Notes under the pieces: model-generated | The model's database searches: none | What the model was told of the DNA's origin: nothing | The model's input: the letters and a program-made list of their open reading frames with translations, nothing else | DNA from: Christensenella sp. UBA767 | GTDB taxonomy: Bacteria > Bacillota > Clostridia > Christensenellales > CAG-917 | Assembly: GCA_002297185.1 (NCBI GenBank) | Contig: DBJV01000087.1 | Coordinates: forward strand, 1-37,476 | Reading direction: 5' to 3' | DNA length: 37,476 nt | Made by a program: the position numbers and the translations under genes | Shown: positions 15,685-23,861 of the stretch, piece by piece | Position numbering within the stretch: the stretch's first letter is position 1 | Layout of the letters: each line of letters begins with the position of its first letter

Positions 15685-16509
15685 TCAACCCTCTCGTGTC
15701 AATGCCGAATCTGCCGTCCCTCGCAAAACGATTCGTTTTTGCGGAAAATACGTATCTTTGCGGATAAGCACGGTTTTTACGAGCTTTCCGTTTTGGTAGT
15801 ATTCCAAAAACCCCTGCGAGCGTAGCCCGGCTTTCCCGTACGTATCGATGACTTCTTCTCCGAGTTTGAGAGTTACGTCGTCACGGTATTCGATTTCAAA
15901 CGGCAATGTTTCTATCGTCTGCGAGCGGCGGCGTATGGTGCAAGCCTCGATGCCGTACATTTCCGCCTTGAGATACTTCCCGTCCGCGCTCATTTTTATG
16001 GTTACGGGCGATGACAGGGTATTTACGAACCTCAAATCGCTCGCCGTGGAAACCATAGCGTCAAACGACGGCGCAACGTAACTTACGGGCAGAGAATGCG
16101 CTCTCACGCAAGTTATAGTGAGGTTTGCAAGCAGCGCGCAGTTATACACGGTGCTTGACACTTGACACACGCCGCCTCCGATTCCTTCCACAAATTCGCC
16201 GTCCTTAATGATGTATGCGCTCTTAAACCCGTTTTCCACCGTGCGCGCCCCCACGATATCGTTGAAGGAGAACTCATCTTCGGGGTATAGCACCGTCCCG
16301 TCGATTTTACGACAGGCAAGCGCAACGTTGTCCTTGCGGTTTGGCTTGCTGCCCCCGTAGTATGTGGAAAAGCGCGCGATAAGTTTACATTCCTCGGATT
16401 TTGCCATAGCGACGTCGTTTCGGTGCATAGTTCCTTCCATAAAAATAGCAATTGCCGCCAATGCGAGAGTAAGGCACGCAAAAGCGAGGTATCTGACTGA
16501 TTTTTTCAT
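15685..16509 (-). CDS. VanW family protein, membrane anchored
   Basis: Named after a gene in vancomycin-resistance clusters. The function is unknown, but it is thought to act at the cell wall. One N-terminal membrane segment (YLAFACLTLALAAIAIF) is followed by the VanW domain with its signature FSFNDIVGARTxENGF and GGGVCQVSSTVYNCAL, and a short G5-like C-terminal tail. It has 274 residues when started at ATG 16509 (MKKS). In-frame starts at 16515 (ATG) and 16554 (TTG) add a few residues and none has a clear ribosome site. It does not itself indicate vancomycin resistance. It is divergent from birA, with a palindrome in the spacer. Confidence 0.87.
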   Translation of the reverse strand: MKKSVRYLAFACLTLALAAIAIFMEGTMHRNDVAMAKSEECKLIARFSTYYGGSKPNRKDNVALACRKIDGTVLYPEDEFSFNDIVGARTVENGFKSAYIIKDGEFVEGIGGGVCQVSSTVYNCALLANLTITCVRAHSLPVSYVAPSFDAMVSTASDLRFVNTLSSPVTIKMSADGKYLKAEMYGIEACTIRRRSQTIETLPFEIEYRDDVTLKLGEEVIDTYGKAGLRSQGFLEYYQNGKLVKTVLIRKDTYFPQKRIVLRGTADSALTREG

Positions 16510-16569
16510 ACACATAGTATGTGTGCAAAACGCAAAAAGAAACAAAAATCGCAATTTTGAGCATATCGG

Positions 16570-16599
16570 TTGTGAAAAGGCAGTATATAGTATATACTG
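16570..16599 (+). promoter_or_regulatory. Putative promoter and palindrome between vanW and birA
   Basis: CAGTATATAGTATATACTG (16581-16599) is a perfect palindrome with 9-bp arms around a central G. It overlaps the -10 box of a possible promoter: TTGTGA (16570), 17 bases, TATACT (16593-16598). A second hairpin, TGCCGC/GCGGCA at 16620-16638, lies downstream. The regulator is not identifiable. BirA here has no DNA-binding domain. Confidence 0.5.
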
Positions 16600-16736
16600 A
16601 TGCCGAGAGAGAATATAGCTGCCGCAGAAAAAGCGGCATATCTGAGCGCATTATAAGCCCGTTTTTTCGGAAGGGTGGAAGTGCGCAAAAATAGCAAAAT
16701 AACGAGGCGGCAAAACCGCTGTTTGAGTGGTGCAAA

Positions 16737-17504
16737 ATGAGGCAAATCGTTTCGGTTGACGGAATAAAAAGATATATGAGCGCTGACTTTTCCGTGCAGG
16801 TCTTTGACGTCGTTTCATCAACCAACGTCATCGTAAAAGAGCGCGCCAAGAGCGGCGAAAAAGATATTTTGGTCGTCGCGCGCGAGCAGACGAGCGGAAG
16901 AGGTCGTTTCACACGCAAATTCTTCTCTCCAAAGGACGCAGGCGTGTATTTCAGTTTCGCCATACAGCCGACTTGCGAGGACGAGATAAGTTTTGTCACC
17001 CCCATGTGCGCCGTGGCTACGGCAAAAGCAATCCGTGAAGTTTGCTGCAAAAATGCGCAAATCAAGTGGGTGAACGATATCTATATAGACATGAAAAAGT
17101 GCGTGGGCATTCTCTGTGAGGGTGTATCGTCGCAAGGCGGAGCGATAGACAGAATAGTGTGCGGAATAGGCGTCAATCTCTATGAAAAAGAGGGCGGCGT
17201 CGATGAACAAATCAAGGATATCGCAGGCTTTATCGGTGAGGGAGTTGACGATTGCGCCAACAGAATAGTTGCGGCAATTTGCGATAACTTTGAAGATATG
17301 CACTTGCATTTTGACAGAAATTATATTGCAAAGCAATATAAAGATATGTCTATGCTCGTCGGTCGCAGCGTTATGGTGAGCAAAACGGACGAGGAACAAG
17401 CGGCAATCGTCAAGGATATAGACGACAAGTGCAGACTTGTCGTAGAGTATGCCGACACAGTGGAAGAAACGCTCGAAGTCGGCGAGGTAAGGATAAAACT
17501 TTGA
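16737..17504 (+). CDS. birA: Biotin-protein ligase (monofunctional BirA)
   Basis: Attaches biotin to carrier lysines of biotin-dependent enzymes through biotinyl-AMP. The adenylate/biotin loop is SGRGRFTRKFFSP (53-65), and KWVNDIYI (110-117) plus the following Lys121 form the rest of the catalytic site. It lacks the N-terminal winged helix of E. coli BirA, so it should not act as a repressor. A C-terminal SH3-like part is present (roughly 205-255). Its stop overlaps the TTG start of bioY by 4 bases, making a biotin-scavenging operon. No biotin synthesis genes occur in the window. Confidence 0.92.
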   Translation: MRQIVSVDGIKRYMSADFSVQVFDVVSSTNVIVKERAKSGEKDILVVAREQTSGRGRFTRKFFSPKDAGVYFSFAIQPTCEDEISFVTPMCAVATAKAIREVCCKNAQIKWVNDIYIDMKKCVGILCEGVSSQGGAIDRIVCGIGVNLYEKEGGVDEQIKDIAGFIGEGVDDCANRIVAAICDNFEDMHLHFDRNYIAKQYKDMSMLVGRSVMVSKTDEEQAAIVKDIDDKCRLVVEYADTVEETLEVGEVRIKL

Positions 17505-18157
17505 ATAAAGCGTCGTCAAAAGCAGTATCGAGGACTTTGCGCCTCGTAAGAATAGCAATTTTTCTTGCGCTCATAATCGTGGGTGCTTTCGTCAAATTCC
17601 CAATAGGCATAGTTCCCGTGTCCATGCAGTTTGCGTTTTGCATGTTCGCGTCCCTCATGCTCGGCGGCACGGACTCCCTCATATGCGTTGCAATATACAT
17701 CGCAATGGGGCTTGTCGGCATCCCCGTATTCTCGGCAGGCGGCGGCATTTTCTACGTATTGCAACCCACTTTTGGCTATATCCTCGGCTTTTTGATAGGT
17801 GCGCCGATTAGCGGCTATATCGCAAGAGGCTTTAAGAACAACTCCCCCATAAGCGTATGGCGCATGCTTTTGGGCGCATTCAGCGCGCTCGCAATCGTGT
17901 ATGCGGTGGGCGTATTCTATATGTATCTCATGCTCAATTTCTACGTCGGCACGGCAATGTCCATGTCAAAGGCGTGGCTCGCAGGCTGCGCGGTGTTCTT
18001 GCCAACAGACGTAAGTTGGTGTGTGATAGGCTCATTGGTCGCAAGCGCGGTGCTAAAAAGATACGCGCCCTACGTCGGCGTTGCGGACAAGTATTCGGGC
18101 TACGTCTATACGAGGTCGCTATCCGACGACGATGACGGCGGACTTCAAAATATGTAA
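17501..18157 (+). CDS. bioY: Biotin transporter substrate-binding protein BioY
   Basis: Integral membrane S-component that binds biotin, usually working with the ECF module (EcfA/EcfT, not in this window). Several hydrophobic helices are visible from residue 18 on, with the family pattern GIVPVSMQF and GGxGIPVFSAGGG. I start at TTG 17501 because AGGTAAGG lies just before it. The overlap with the birA stop codon (TTGA) gives tight coupling, and the upstream in-frame ATG at 17429 lies inside birA. The resulting 218 residues are slightly longer than typical because of an acidic C-terminal tail (SLSDDDDGG). Confidence 0.92.
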   Translation: MNKASSKAVSRTLRLVRIAIFLALIIVGAFVKFPIGIVPVSMQFAFCMFASLMLGGTDSLICVAIYIAMGLVGIPVFSAGGGIFYVLQPTFGYILGFLIGAPISGYIARGFKNNSPISVWRMLLGAFSALAIVYAVGVFYMYLMLNFYVGTAMSMSKAWLAGCAVFLPTDVSWCVIGSLVASAVLKRYAPYVGVADKYSGYVYTRSLSDDDDGGLQNM

Positions 18158-18220
18158 TTATATTTGCGCCAAAACGCACCAAGCGAATGCAAATAGCACA
18201 CAAATAGCGGATATTAGCTA

Positions 18221-18249
18221 TTGAAAACGCGCGCGAAATATGATATTAT
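18221..18249 (+). promoter_or_regulatory. Sigma-A promoter of first DUF2804-type gene
   Basis: TTGAAA (18221-18226), 17 bases, TATTAT (18244-18249), about 31 bases before the start codon and followed by a TAGGAG ribosome site. Confidence 0.65.
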
Positions 18250-18280
18250 TATTTTATATTAAACTTAATAGGAGACTATT

Positions 18281-19318
18281 ATGCAACACGAAATCACCAA
18301 GCCAACCGATTTGTTGAACGCAGAAGGCAATATTCTCGAACCGGGATATGCCAAAAAAATGCTCTATAATTATAATCGCGAAAACGTCAAAGCGCCCAAA
18401 ACTCGCCTCAAAGAGTGGGATTATTACTACATTTCCAACAAGGAATTTGCGCTTTGCCTCACAATCAGCGATATGGGCTTTGTAGGCGCATTGAGCCTTA
18501 CCGTTATGGACTTCGTAACGCCTGCGCAATTCACCAATTCGGCAATCTGCCTCTTCCCGATGGGCAAGTTCAATATGCCTAGAACAAGCGAAAGCGGCGA
18601 TTGCGCTTGGAAAATCGGCAAAGTCGAAATGAAGTTTGAAAACGACGGCACAAAGCGTCACCTTACGGGCGTTTATCCCAATGCGGACAAGTTCGGCACG
18701 GACGTCAAGTGGGATATCACCATCACCGACGTTCCCGAAGAGAGCATGGTCATCGCAACGCCGTTCAACAAGGACAAACACTTCTATTTCAATCAAAAAA
18801 TCAATTGCATGAGAGCAGAGGGCAGTTTCTTCCTCGGCGATAAGGAATGCAAGTTCGATCCCTCCGACAGCCTTGCAACGCTTGACTGGGGACGCGGCGT
18901 ATGGACTTACGACAACACGTGGTACTGGGGCAGTTTGCAAACTCGTCTCAAAGACGGCTCCACGTTTGGATGGAACATCGGCTACGGATTCGGCAACACC
19001 GAGGCTGCAGGCGAAGATATGTTCTTCTACAACGGCAAATCTCACAAAATCGGTCGCACGGAGTTCATCATTCCCGGCGACAGCGAGGGCGAGCCGAGAT
19101 ATATGGAAGATTGGAAGTTCGTCTCCGACGACGGACGTCTCGATTGCACCTTCCATCCGCTCATCGATCGTTACGAGCCGTTCGATCTCAAGGTTATGTG
19201 CATGATTCCTCACCAAGTGTTCGGATATATCTCCGGCAAATGCGTGCTTGACGACGGCACGGTTATCGAGCTTGACAACGAACTCGGCTTTGCAGAAAAA
19301 GTACACAACAAATGGTAA
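18281..19318 (+). CDS. DUF2804 family protein
   Basis: A 345-residue protein of unknown function. The family is recognised by overall layout and patterns such as WDYYYISNKEFALCLTISDMGF near residue 45 and SLATLDWGRGVWTYDNTWYWG near 200. It is rich in beta strands and aromatic residues, without signal peptide or membrane helix. It may bind a lipid or other hydrophobic ligand, but this is unproven. A TAGGAG site precedes the ATG. A distant relative is encoded on the minus strand at 22776-23861. A GC-rich hairpin follows the gene. Confidence 0.8.
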   Translation: MQHEITKPTDLLNAEGNILEPGYAKKMLYNYNRENVKAPKTRLKEWDYYYISNKEFALCLTISDMGFVGALSLTVMDFVTPAQFTNSAICLFPMGKFNMPRTSESGDCAWKIGKVEMKFENDGTKRHLTGVYPNADKFGTDVKWDITITDVPEESMVIATPFNKDKHFYFNQKINCMRAEGSFFLGDKECKFDPSDSLATLDWGRGVWTYDNTWYWGSLQTRLKDGSTFGWNIGYGFGNTEAAGEDMFFYNGKSHKIGRTEFIIPGDSEGEPRYMEDWKFVSDDGRLDCTFHPLIDRYEPFDLKVMCMIPHQVFGYISGKCVLDDGTVIELDNELGFAEKVHNKW

Positions 19319-19324
19319 AAACGA

Positions 19325-19350
19325 GCGAGCGCGATTATAGTCGCGCTCGC
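19325..19350. terminator. GC-rich hairpin after DUF2804 gene
   Basis: GCGAGCGCGA, TTATAG, TCGCGCTCGC: a 10-bp perfect stem right after the stop codon. No T-run follows, so it may protect mRNA ends or attenuate rather than fully terminate. Confidence 0.55.
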
Positions 19351-19381
19351 AATCGAATACGATATTACGAATGAGGTGAAT

Positions 19382-20104
19382 ATGGAATACAACGGTGAAG
19401 GCATACACGCGCTCGTTTGCGCCGTGGAAGATTTGCAAAGTTCCAACCTTATTTTTATTGACAGAAAACTCAAACCGCTCCTCAAATGCCTTGCGTATTA
19501 TCCGGAATTTCGCACGGTCTTGTCCTATTGCAATCAAGGTTTCGATTACGATGCGGAAAAGCGAAAAGCGTTTGCCAGACTCGGCGACAGCGACATCTTC
19601 CGCTTGCCCAAAAATCCCAAAACGCTCGTTGCACTCGTGTCCAATATGCTCGTTGAATTTGACGCAGGCAGCATGGATATCGTGACGTTTTCAAGCAGGT
19701 TTTTCCCCACGGAAACGAAACAGGCAAGTTTCGAGCAATGCTGCGCAAAGGTCATCGAACCTTTCAAACTTGCGCTTGTCAGCCTTGTCATCGACGGCAT
19801 AGAAGAAGAGCTGAAAGCGGTTGAAAGAACGGTGGAATTTGCATCCAGCGGACTTCATCAACAGACGGAGTATTTGCTCGTTGCAATATACAACGCCGTA
19901 CAAGAGGCGCAAATAGACGAGAGCGAAAGGCAAGACTTTATGGTCATGCTCGAAGGCTTTGCCGCCGCGCTCGACACTCGAGATTCGCTTATGATAAAGG
20001 CAATTTGGCTTGGGCTTAAGAAGTCGTTATCGGCACAAAAACTTTGTGCCAAAGAGATTGAAAAACTGGGCGATACGTTAAGATTGTATTTGGTGACGAA
20101 ATAA
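19382..20104 (+). CDS. Conserved-looking hypothetical protein, 240 aa
   Basis: Not recognised. The protein is soluble and largely helical, with leucine-rich amphipathic stretches through the second half (SLVIDGIEEELKAVERTVEF and GLKKSLSAQKLCAKEIEKLGDTL). There is no catalytic motif, signal peptide or membrane segment. The start is ATG 19382 behind GAGGTG; a GTG at 19376 in frame is possible. It follows the first DUF2804-type gene by 63 bases, with a hairpin between, and a strong terminator closes it. It may share that gene's promoter. Confidence 0.72.
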   Translation: MEYNGEGIHALVCAVEDLQSSNLIFIDRKLKPLLKCLAYYPEFRTVLSYCNQGFDYDAEKRKAFARLGDSDIFRLPKNPKTLVALVSNMLVEFDAGSMDIVTFSSRFFPTETKQASFEQCCAKVIEPFKLALVSLVIDGIEEELKAVERTVEFASSGLHQQTEYLLVAIYNAVQEAQIDESERQDFMVMLEGFAAALDTRDSLMIKAIWLGLKKSLSAQKLCAKEIEKLGDTLRLYLVTK

Positions 20105-20116
20105 ACGAAACAACGT

Positions 20117-20164
20117 AACAAAGGGTTTATCTTCTCAAAACAAGAGGATAAACCCTTGTTTTTT
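20117..20164 (+). terminator. Intrinsic terminator
   Basis: AACAAAGGGTTTATC pairs with GATAAACCCTTGTT (one bulged A) across a loop of about 15 bases, followed by a T-run. It lies just upstream of the lipoprotein hydrolase gene. Confidence 0.82.
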
Positions 20165-20186
20165 AAAAAAGATATAGAGGGATATT

Positions 20187-21689
20187 ATGAAAACGAGAAA
20201 TGTCGTTATTTTATTGCTTGTCGTTTGTTTGCTTGCAATATCATGTTTCGCGCTCGCCGCGTGCGATAAGGACAAGGGCAAAGACAAGGCGATTATTTAC
20301 GTCAGCGCATTGTTCGCAGGCGGTCTTTACGACAAGCAAACGGGCGAGGCAAAGTGGGAGCCGTTCAAGACGGAAGTCGATGCCGCAAAGGTCATGGCAG
20401 GCGAGATTCCCATGGACGAGTTGATGGATATCTTCAGCGACGAACTGCCCGATATTTTAGATTTGGTCAGCGACGCGCTTACCTACGAGCAAGGCACTTT
20501 GCTTTGGGATTTGACGCTTGACAACGACGGCAACGGTTACAATCCCAACGTCGTTCCTGCCAACGACTTGAAAAAGTATATGGACATAGACTACGGCGTG
20601 TTCGGAATATACCGCAACTTCGTCGATAACATCTCCGCAAAGTACGGAGACGATTACGACGTATTCGTATATAATCAGGACTGGCGTATCTCTCCTGCAA
20701 AGAGTGCGGAAGAACTTGAAAATTACATCAATCGCAAAGGATATAAAGAGGTCGTCTTAATGTCGCACAGCATGGGCGCACCCGTAGTCAACAACTACCT
20801 TGCAAGAGGACAACAAAATCGTGATAAGGTCAAACTCTATATGGGCTTTGCCCCTGCAACGCTCGGCTCTTTCGACGCTCTTGCCGCGCTTGCTTGCCCC
20901 GATACGTACGTGGATAAATTCCTTGCAGGAATGGATTTGGGTGACAATATCGATATGATCAAAAGGATCGTCCGCAATGCGCTTGAAGGTCAACTCGGCG
21001 ATTTCTTTAGAAACAATCAAGGTCTTATGTCGCTCGTTCCGTCTTGGCAATTGGTATCGTCTGCGCAATACGACGAAGAGCATCCGGCAATCACCGTTGA
21101 CGGCAAAGCGATTACGAGCAAGGACGAACTTTATTCGCTCTATTCCTCAATGCGTTGGGCAAAATATCTCACGCCCAAATCTCAAGCAGAGCAAGAGAGC
21201 GTAGATTACGACGGCAAACTCTATAACAGAGTTACGGCGCAAGAAGATCAAGCCAAAGACAGCGAAGGATATAGAGTCAAGGACTTTGCCGCAAACCTCG
21301 CAAACTATTTTGACAATATGTTCATCGACGGCAAGATTGCGTCCGAGCAAATCAATTCCTATTACTTCCTCGGCACAGGCATGGCAAATACCATCACGGG
21401 AATGACCTTAACGACGAGAAAGGACTCCAGCGGCAACGTACTCTACGACGATTACGGTTGCGTCTTGTACGACTATCAACTTTTGAGCGGCTACGGTGCA
21501 GCAGAGAAGTACGGCGACGGCACCGTTCCTTATTACAGCTCCATCGGCGGCAACACCGCAACGGCAGAGTATATCGAGTCCCTCGGCGACCGCCTCGTCG
21601 AACTCGATTCTCAAAACCACGGCATGGTCGGCGTCAGCTGGGATCTCCTCGGCACCTACGTCATGAACCTTTTGGAACAATACATCTAA
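20187..21689 (+). CDS. Lipoprotein alpha/beta hydrolase, LCAT-like
   Basis: Predicted surface-anchored lipase or acyltransferase of 500 residues. The signal is a hydrophobic stretch ending at the lipobox LAAC with Cys26. The nucleophile elbow SHSMG places Ser195. A GDGTVP motif typical of the LCAT/lipase group gives Asp444, and NHGMVG gives His478, completing a plausible triad. Lipid or ester cleavage outside the cell is the likely role, with unknown substrate. GAGGG precedes the ATG. It is monocistronic, between two terminators. Residues 28-130 are acidic and unlike typical lipases. Confidence 0.85.
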   Translation: MKTRNVVILLLVVCLLAISCFALAACDKDKGKDKAIIYVSALFAGGLYDKQTGEAKWEPFKTEVDAAKVMAGEIPMDELMDIFSDELPDILDLVSDALTYEQGTLLWDLTLDNDGNGYNPNVVPANDLKKYMDIDYGVFGIYRNFVDNISAKYGDDYDVFVYNQDWRISPAKSAEELENYINRKGYKEVVLMSHSMGAPVVNNYLARGQQNRDKVKLYMGFAPATLGSFDALAALACPDTYVDKFLAGMDLGDNIDMIKRIVRNALEGQLGDFFRNNQGLMSLVPSWQLVSSAQYDEEHPAITVDGKAITSKDELYSLYSSMRWAKYLTPKSQAEQESVDYDGKLYNRVTAQEDQAKDSEGYRVKDFAANLANYFDNMFIDGKIASEQINSYYFLGTGMANTITGMTLTTRKDSSGNVLYDDYGCVLYDYQLLSGYGAAEKYGDGTVPYYSSIGGNTATAEYIESLGDRLVELDSQNHGMVGVSWDLLGTYVMNLLEQYI

Positions 21690-21710
21690 AAAACGAGAAC
21701 AATATAATTG

Positions 21711-21739
21711 AAAACAGCGCAAAATTTGCGCTGTTTTTT
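21711..21739 (+). terminator. Intrinsic terminator of LCAT-like gene
   Basis: AAAACAGCGC, AAAATTT, GCGCTGTTTTTT. The stem sequence is nearly the same as at 22405-22435. Confidence 0.88.
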
Positions 21740-21950
21740 GTGATTTTTTTGATAAAAATTATGTTAATTTTGAGGCAAAATTATGTCATTTTTGCCCAAG
21801 GGCATATCATAAAAGCGAACAAAATATCATAAAAGCGTTGTGGGTAAAAATCGTCGCCGAGGCAACGGCATCCCGTTATCGGAATGATATAAAAATATGC
21901 GACTTTCATAAAAACAAAAATGCATCGTAGTGGATGCATTTTTATTTTTT
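21740..21950 (+). other. Gene-free stretch ending in an orphan terminator
   Basis: No ORF with a ribosome site is present. The 14-mer ATATCATAAAAGCG occurs twice (21804 and 21824), 20 bases apart. At 21916-21950 AAAAATGCATC pairs with GATGCATTTTT and is followed by a T-rich run, forming a clear intrinsic terminator without an upstream gene. A small untranslated RNA is possible but no good promoter was found. Confidence 0.45.
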
Positions 21951-22020
21951 GGATCAGTTTTGATCCGGAGGAAAGTTGAATAAAACAATATGATCGCATG
22001 CTTATTCCTTTTTATTCTAC

Positions 22021-22059
22021 TACCCGTTTTGGGTATTGTCAACCCAGTTTGGGTATAAT
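22021..22059 (+). promoter_or_regulatory. Twin operators and -10 box of third XRE gene
   Basis: TACCC-GTTTT-GGGTA (22021-22035) and AACCC-AGTTT-GGGTA (22041-22055) are inverted repeats 20 bases apart, about two helical turns. The second overlaps TATAAT (22054-22059), about 17 bases before the start codon. A good -35 box is not obvious. The layout predicts autorepression by the XRE protein. Confidence 0.7.
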
Positions 22060-22075
22060 TGTATATCATAACTTT

Positions 22076-22330
22076 ATGAAATTCGGTGAAAATCTTAAAC
22101 AAATACGGCTTTCGCGCGATATGACGCAAAAAGACGTTTATACCATTTTGAGCGTGTCCCCTAACTGTTATGCGTCATGGGAACAAGGTCGCACGCAACC
22201 GGATATTGAAAGCATTAAAAAACTTTGTTGCATTTTTGACGTAACCGCCGATTGTCTTATTGGTTTTGAGGATGAGTTTGGAACAAAAACCGAAGAATAT
22301 CAAAGAGTTTTGGAAAAGTACGGAAAATAG
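22076..22330 (+). CDS. XRE-family HTH regulator, 84 aa
   Basis: Cro/C1-type DNA-binding protein. The helix-turn-helix lies in MTQKDVYTILSVSPNCYASWEQGRTQPDIES (residues 19-49), typical of the family, followed by a short C-terminal tail (DEFGTKTEEYQRVLEKYGK). Start at ATG 22076 (MKFGENL). The in-frame ATG at 21998 would run through the operators, so it is rejected. No target gene adjoins it: the next gene is convergent and 445 bases away. Autoregulation through the twin operators upstream is the simplest reading. Confidence 0.87.
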   Translation: MKFGENLKQIRLSRDMTQKDVYTILSVSPNCYASWEQGRTQPDIESIKKLCCIFDVTADCLIGFEDEFGTKTEEYQRVLEKYGK

Positions 22331-22374
22331 AGTATATTTGCAAGCACGAATAATTGCAAAATTCAAATTCGGAC

Positions 22375-22388
22375 AGAGCATATGCTCT
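22375..22388. repeat. 14-bp perfect palindrome
   Basis: AGAGCATATGCTCT stands between the XRE stop and its terminator. The purpose is unclear; it could be a protein-binding site. Confidence 0.4.
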
Positions 22389-22404
22389 AAATGCAAATAA
22401 AACT

Positions 22405-22435
22405 AAAAAACAGCGCATTTTTTGCGCTGTTTTTT
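22405..22435. terminator. Intrinsic terminator after third XRE gene
   Basis: A6, CAGCGCA, T5, TGCGCTG, T6: a symmetric stem with arms almost the same as at 21711-21739. Confidence 0.87.
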
Positions 22436-22720
22436 ATGGGATAGAAATATTCCGCTTGTCATTGCAAGCGTAGCGAGGGAGGTGCATATGGAATACTCCA
22501 CCAGCGCACAAAGTGTGCTTAACGTCACTCGTAGGCAGGCGGAGCCGTAGAATATAACTCCACGAAGAGTTATTGTGAGCATCCACATTCAATCTTCCTT
22601 ACAAGCACGAAGTGCGCCACCACCAAGCAAGCGATATAGCGAAACTGTGGCAGGAGTTTTTATCCATCTTATTTTGATAGCGTGTATCGGTTGTGCGGTT
22701 AGTGATGTGAAAATCAAGAC
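22436..22720. other. Gene-free spacer with repeats
   Basis: Contains a degenerate TCATTGC-type repeat (near 22458), a TAACTC-CACGAA-GAGTTA hairpin near 22554, and the second copy of the 79-bp repeat (22621-22699). No gene is seen. Confidence 0.55.
22621..22699. repeat. 79-bp dispersed repeat, copy 2
   Basis: Same orientation and length as 11082-11160, with about 4 differences. It begins CACCAAGCAAGCGATATAGC. Confidence 0.8.
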
Positions 22721-22723
22721 GAT

Positions 22724-22756
22724 AAAAAAACGGCGCATCTAACTGATGTGCCGTTT
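22724..22756 (-). terminator. Intrinsic terminator of second DUF2804-type gene
   Basis: On the minus strand AAACGGCACATC pairs with GATGCGCCGTTT (one mismatch) and a T-run follows. It lies about 20 bases past the stop codon. Confidence 0.83.
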
Positions 22757-22775
22757 GAAAAATCGTGCTTGGTTT

Positions 22776-23861
22776 TCACATATGGGTAGTTTTATCTTCG
22801 CCGATGCCGATCATGCCGTCAACGACGTATTTTTTGCCGTCGGTGTCGGTGACGTAGCCGCTGATTTTGCCGTAGGGAAGTGCATAATAGCACATGAGCG
22901 GAATGGGCATATAGAACACTTTGCTGATCTCGAACTTGATATCAATGATACCTTCGCCTTTTTCGTCCTTGACGTACCAAACGTCCGCTTTTTTCTTGCC
23001 GTTTTCGTGCGTAAACACGACTGGCGGCAGGGGGTAAGACTTGTCGTCAACCCAAATAACGTTCTCGTTGTATTGGTGTTGATCGACGGATTGGTTGCGA
23101 GTGAGGTTGAAGGCGAAATATCTCTTCGTGCCGTTGTCGTCGATTTGTCCCATCGTGGTGAGCCAATCGTAGTGCGCATTGAAGGGATAATAGCCTTTGT
23201 GGTCGTCGATGATACCGACCGAGCGTTCGTTGGTGGTATAAACTTTGCCGTTGACGGTGATTGTACCCGTTGCTTTGAAGAAGTCCTTTTCGCTGTACAA
23301 AGCGTTGATAAAGTTGCCTTCTTTGTCTTTGCCGAGGGGCATAACGCCGTTTGCAAGCGGAGAAATGCGCTCAAAGTTTATATCGATTGTAAATTGACCG
23401 TTTCTGCCTTTCGTAAATCCTTTTGCGTGGGCTTTGCCGTTGAGGAAGTCGTTTTCAATCTTATATTCGCTGTTTTTGGTCTTGCAATAGCAATAATCGC
23501 TAACGAGTTGAGTTGCGACGTGCGCTTTTTTCTTGGGAACGAGGTTGCGCCAGCTGTAAATCTTATCTTCTTTCTTGTCGTACCACACGAAGATGGAGAA
23601 TCCCATCGGACCTGTGTTATAGACTGCGCTGATAAGTGCGCCTTCGTCGAGATGCACTTCAAACGCCTCCCATTCGACAAGGCGGCCGGGTTTCAAAAAG
23701 TCAGGCATATTCTTTCCGCAAGGCTTTACGCAATCGAGAAGATTGAGGTTTTCAAACGGAGCGTCGAACGTGCCGAAATGCACTTTTCCGTCCTCGACGA
23801 TAGACTTGGGCGTCGGGGCGGGCATACGTGTCTCGCTTATGTAATCGGGTAAATTGCTCAT
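22776..23861 (-). CDS. DUF2804-like protein, second copy
   Basis: A 361-residue soluble protein of unknown function, similar in plan to the protein at 18281: beta-rich with many aromatics and a NERSVGIIDDHKGYYPFNAHYDW segment near residue 215. Pairwise similarity looks low, so DUF2804 membership is likely but not certain. Start is ATG 23861 (MSNLPDY) with GGGAGA upstream on this strand; the open frame continues to 24110 without support. It is divergent from the ferritin-like gene across a 181-base spacer that holds a minus-strand TATAAT (23880-23885). Confidence 0.7.
   Translation of the reverse strand: MSNLPDYISETRMPAPTPKSIVEDGKVHFGTFDAPFENLNLLDCVKPCGKNMPDFLKPGRLVEWEAFEVHLDEGALISAVYNTGPMGFSIFVWYDKKEDKIYSWRNLVPKKKAHVATQLVSDYCYCKTKNSEYKIENDFLNGKAHAKGFTKGRNGQFTIDINFERISPLANGVMPLGKDKEGNFINALYSEKDFFKATGTITVNGKVYTTNERSVGIIDDHKGYYPFNAHYDWLTTMGQIDDNGTKRYFAFNLTRNQSVDQHQYNENVIWVDDKSYPLPPVVFTHENGKKKADVWYVKDEKGEGIIDIKFEISKVFYMPIPLMCYYALPYGKISGYVTDTDGKKYVVDGMIGIGEDKTTHM

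Noticed and set aside
15685..16509. Vancomycin resistance from VanW
   Set aside because: VanW proteins are widespread in Clostridia without van clusters, and no vanHAX-type genes are nearby.
16555..16736. Biotin riboswitch or BirA operator before birA-bioY
   Set aside because: No known riboswitch pattern is seen and BirA lacks a DNA-binding domain. Only an unassigned palindrome is present.
22746..23852. 368-residue plus-strand ORF antisense to the second DUF2804-type gene
   Set aside because: It lacks a ribosome site and recognisable domain. The minus-strand frame has a good start and family features.
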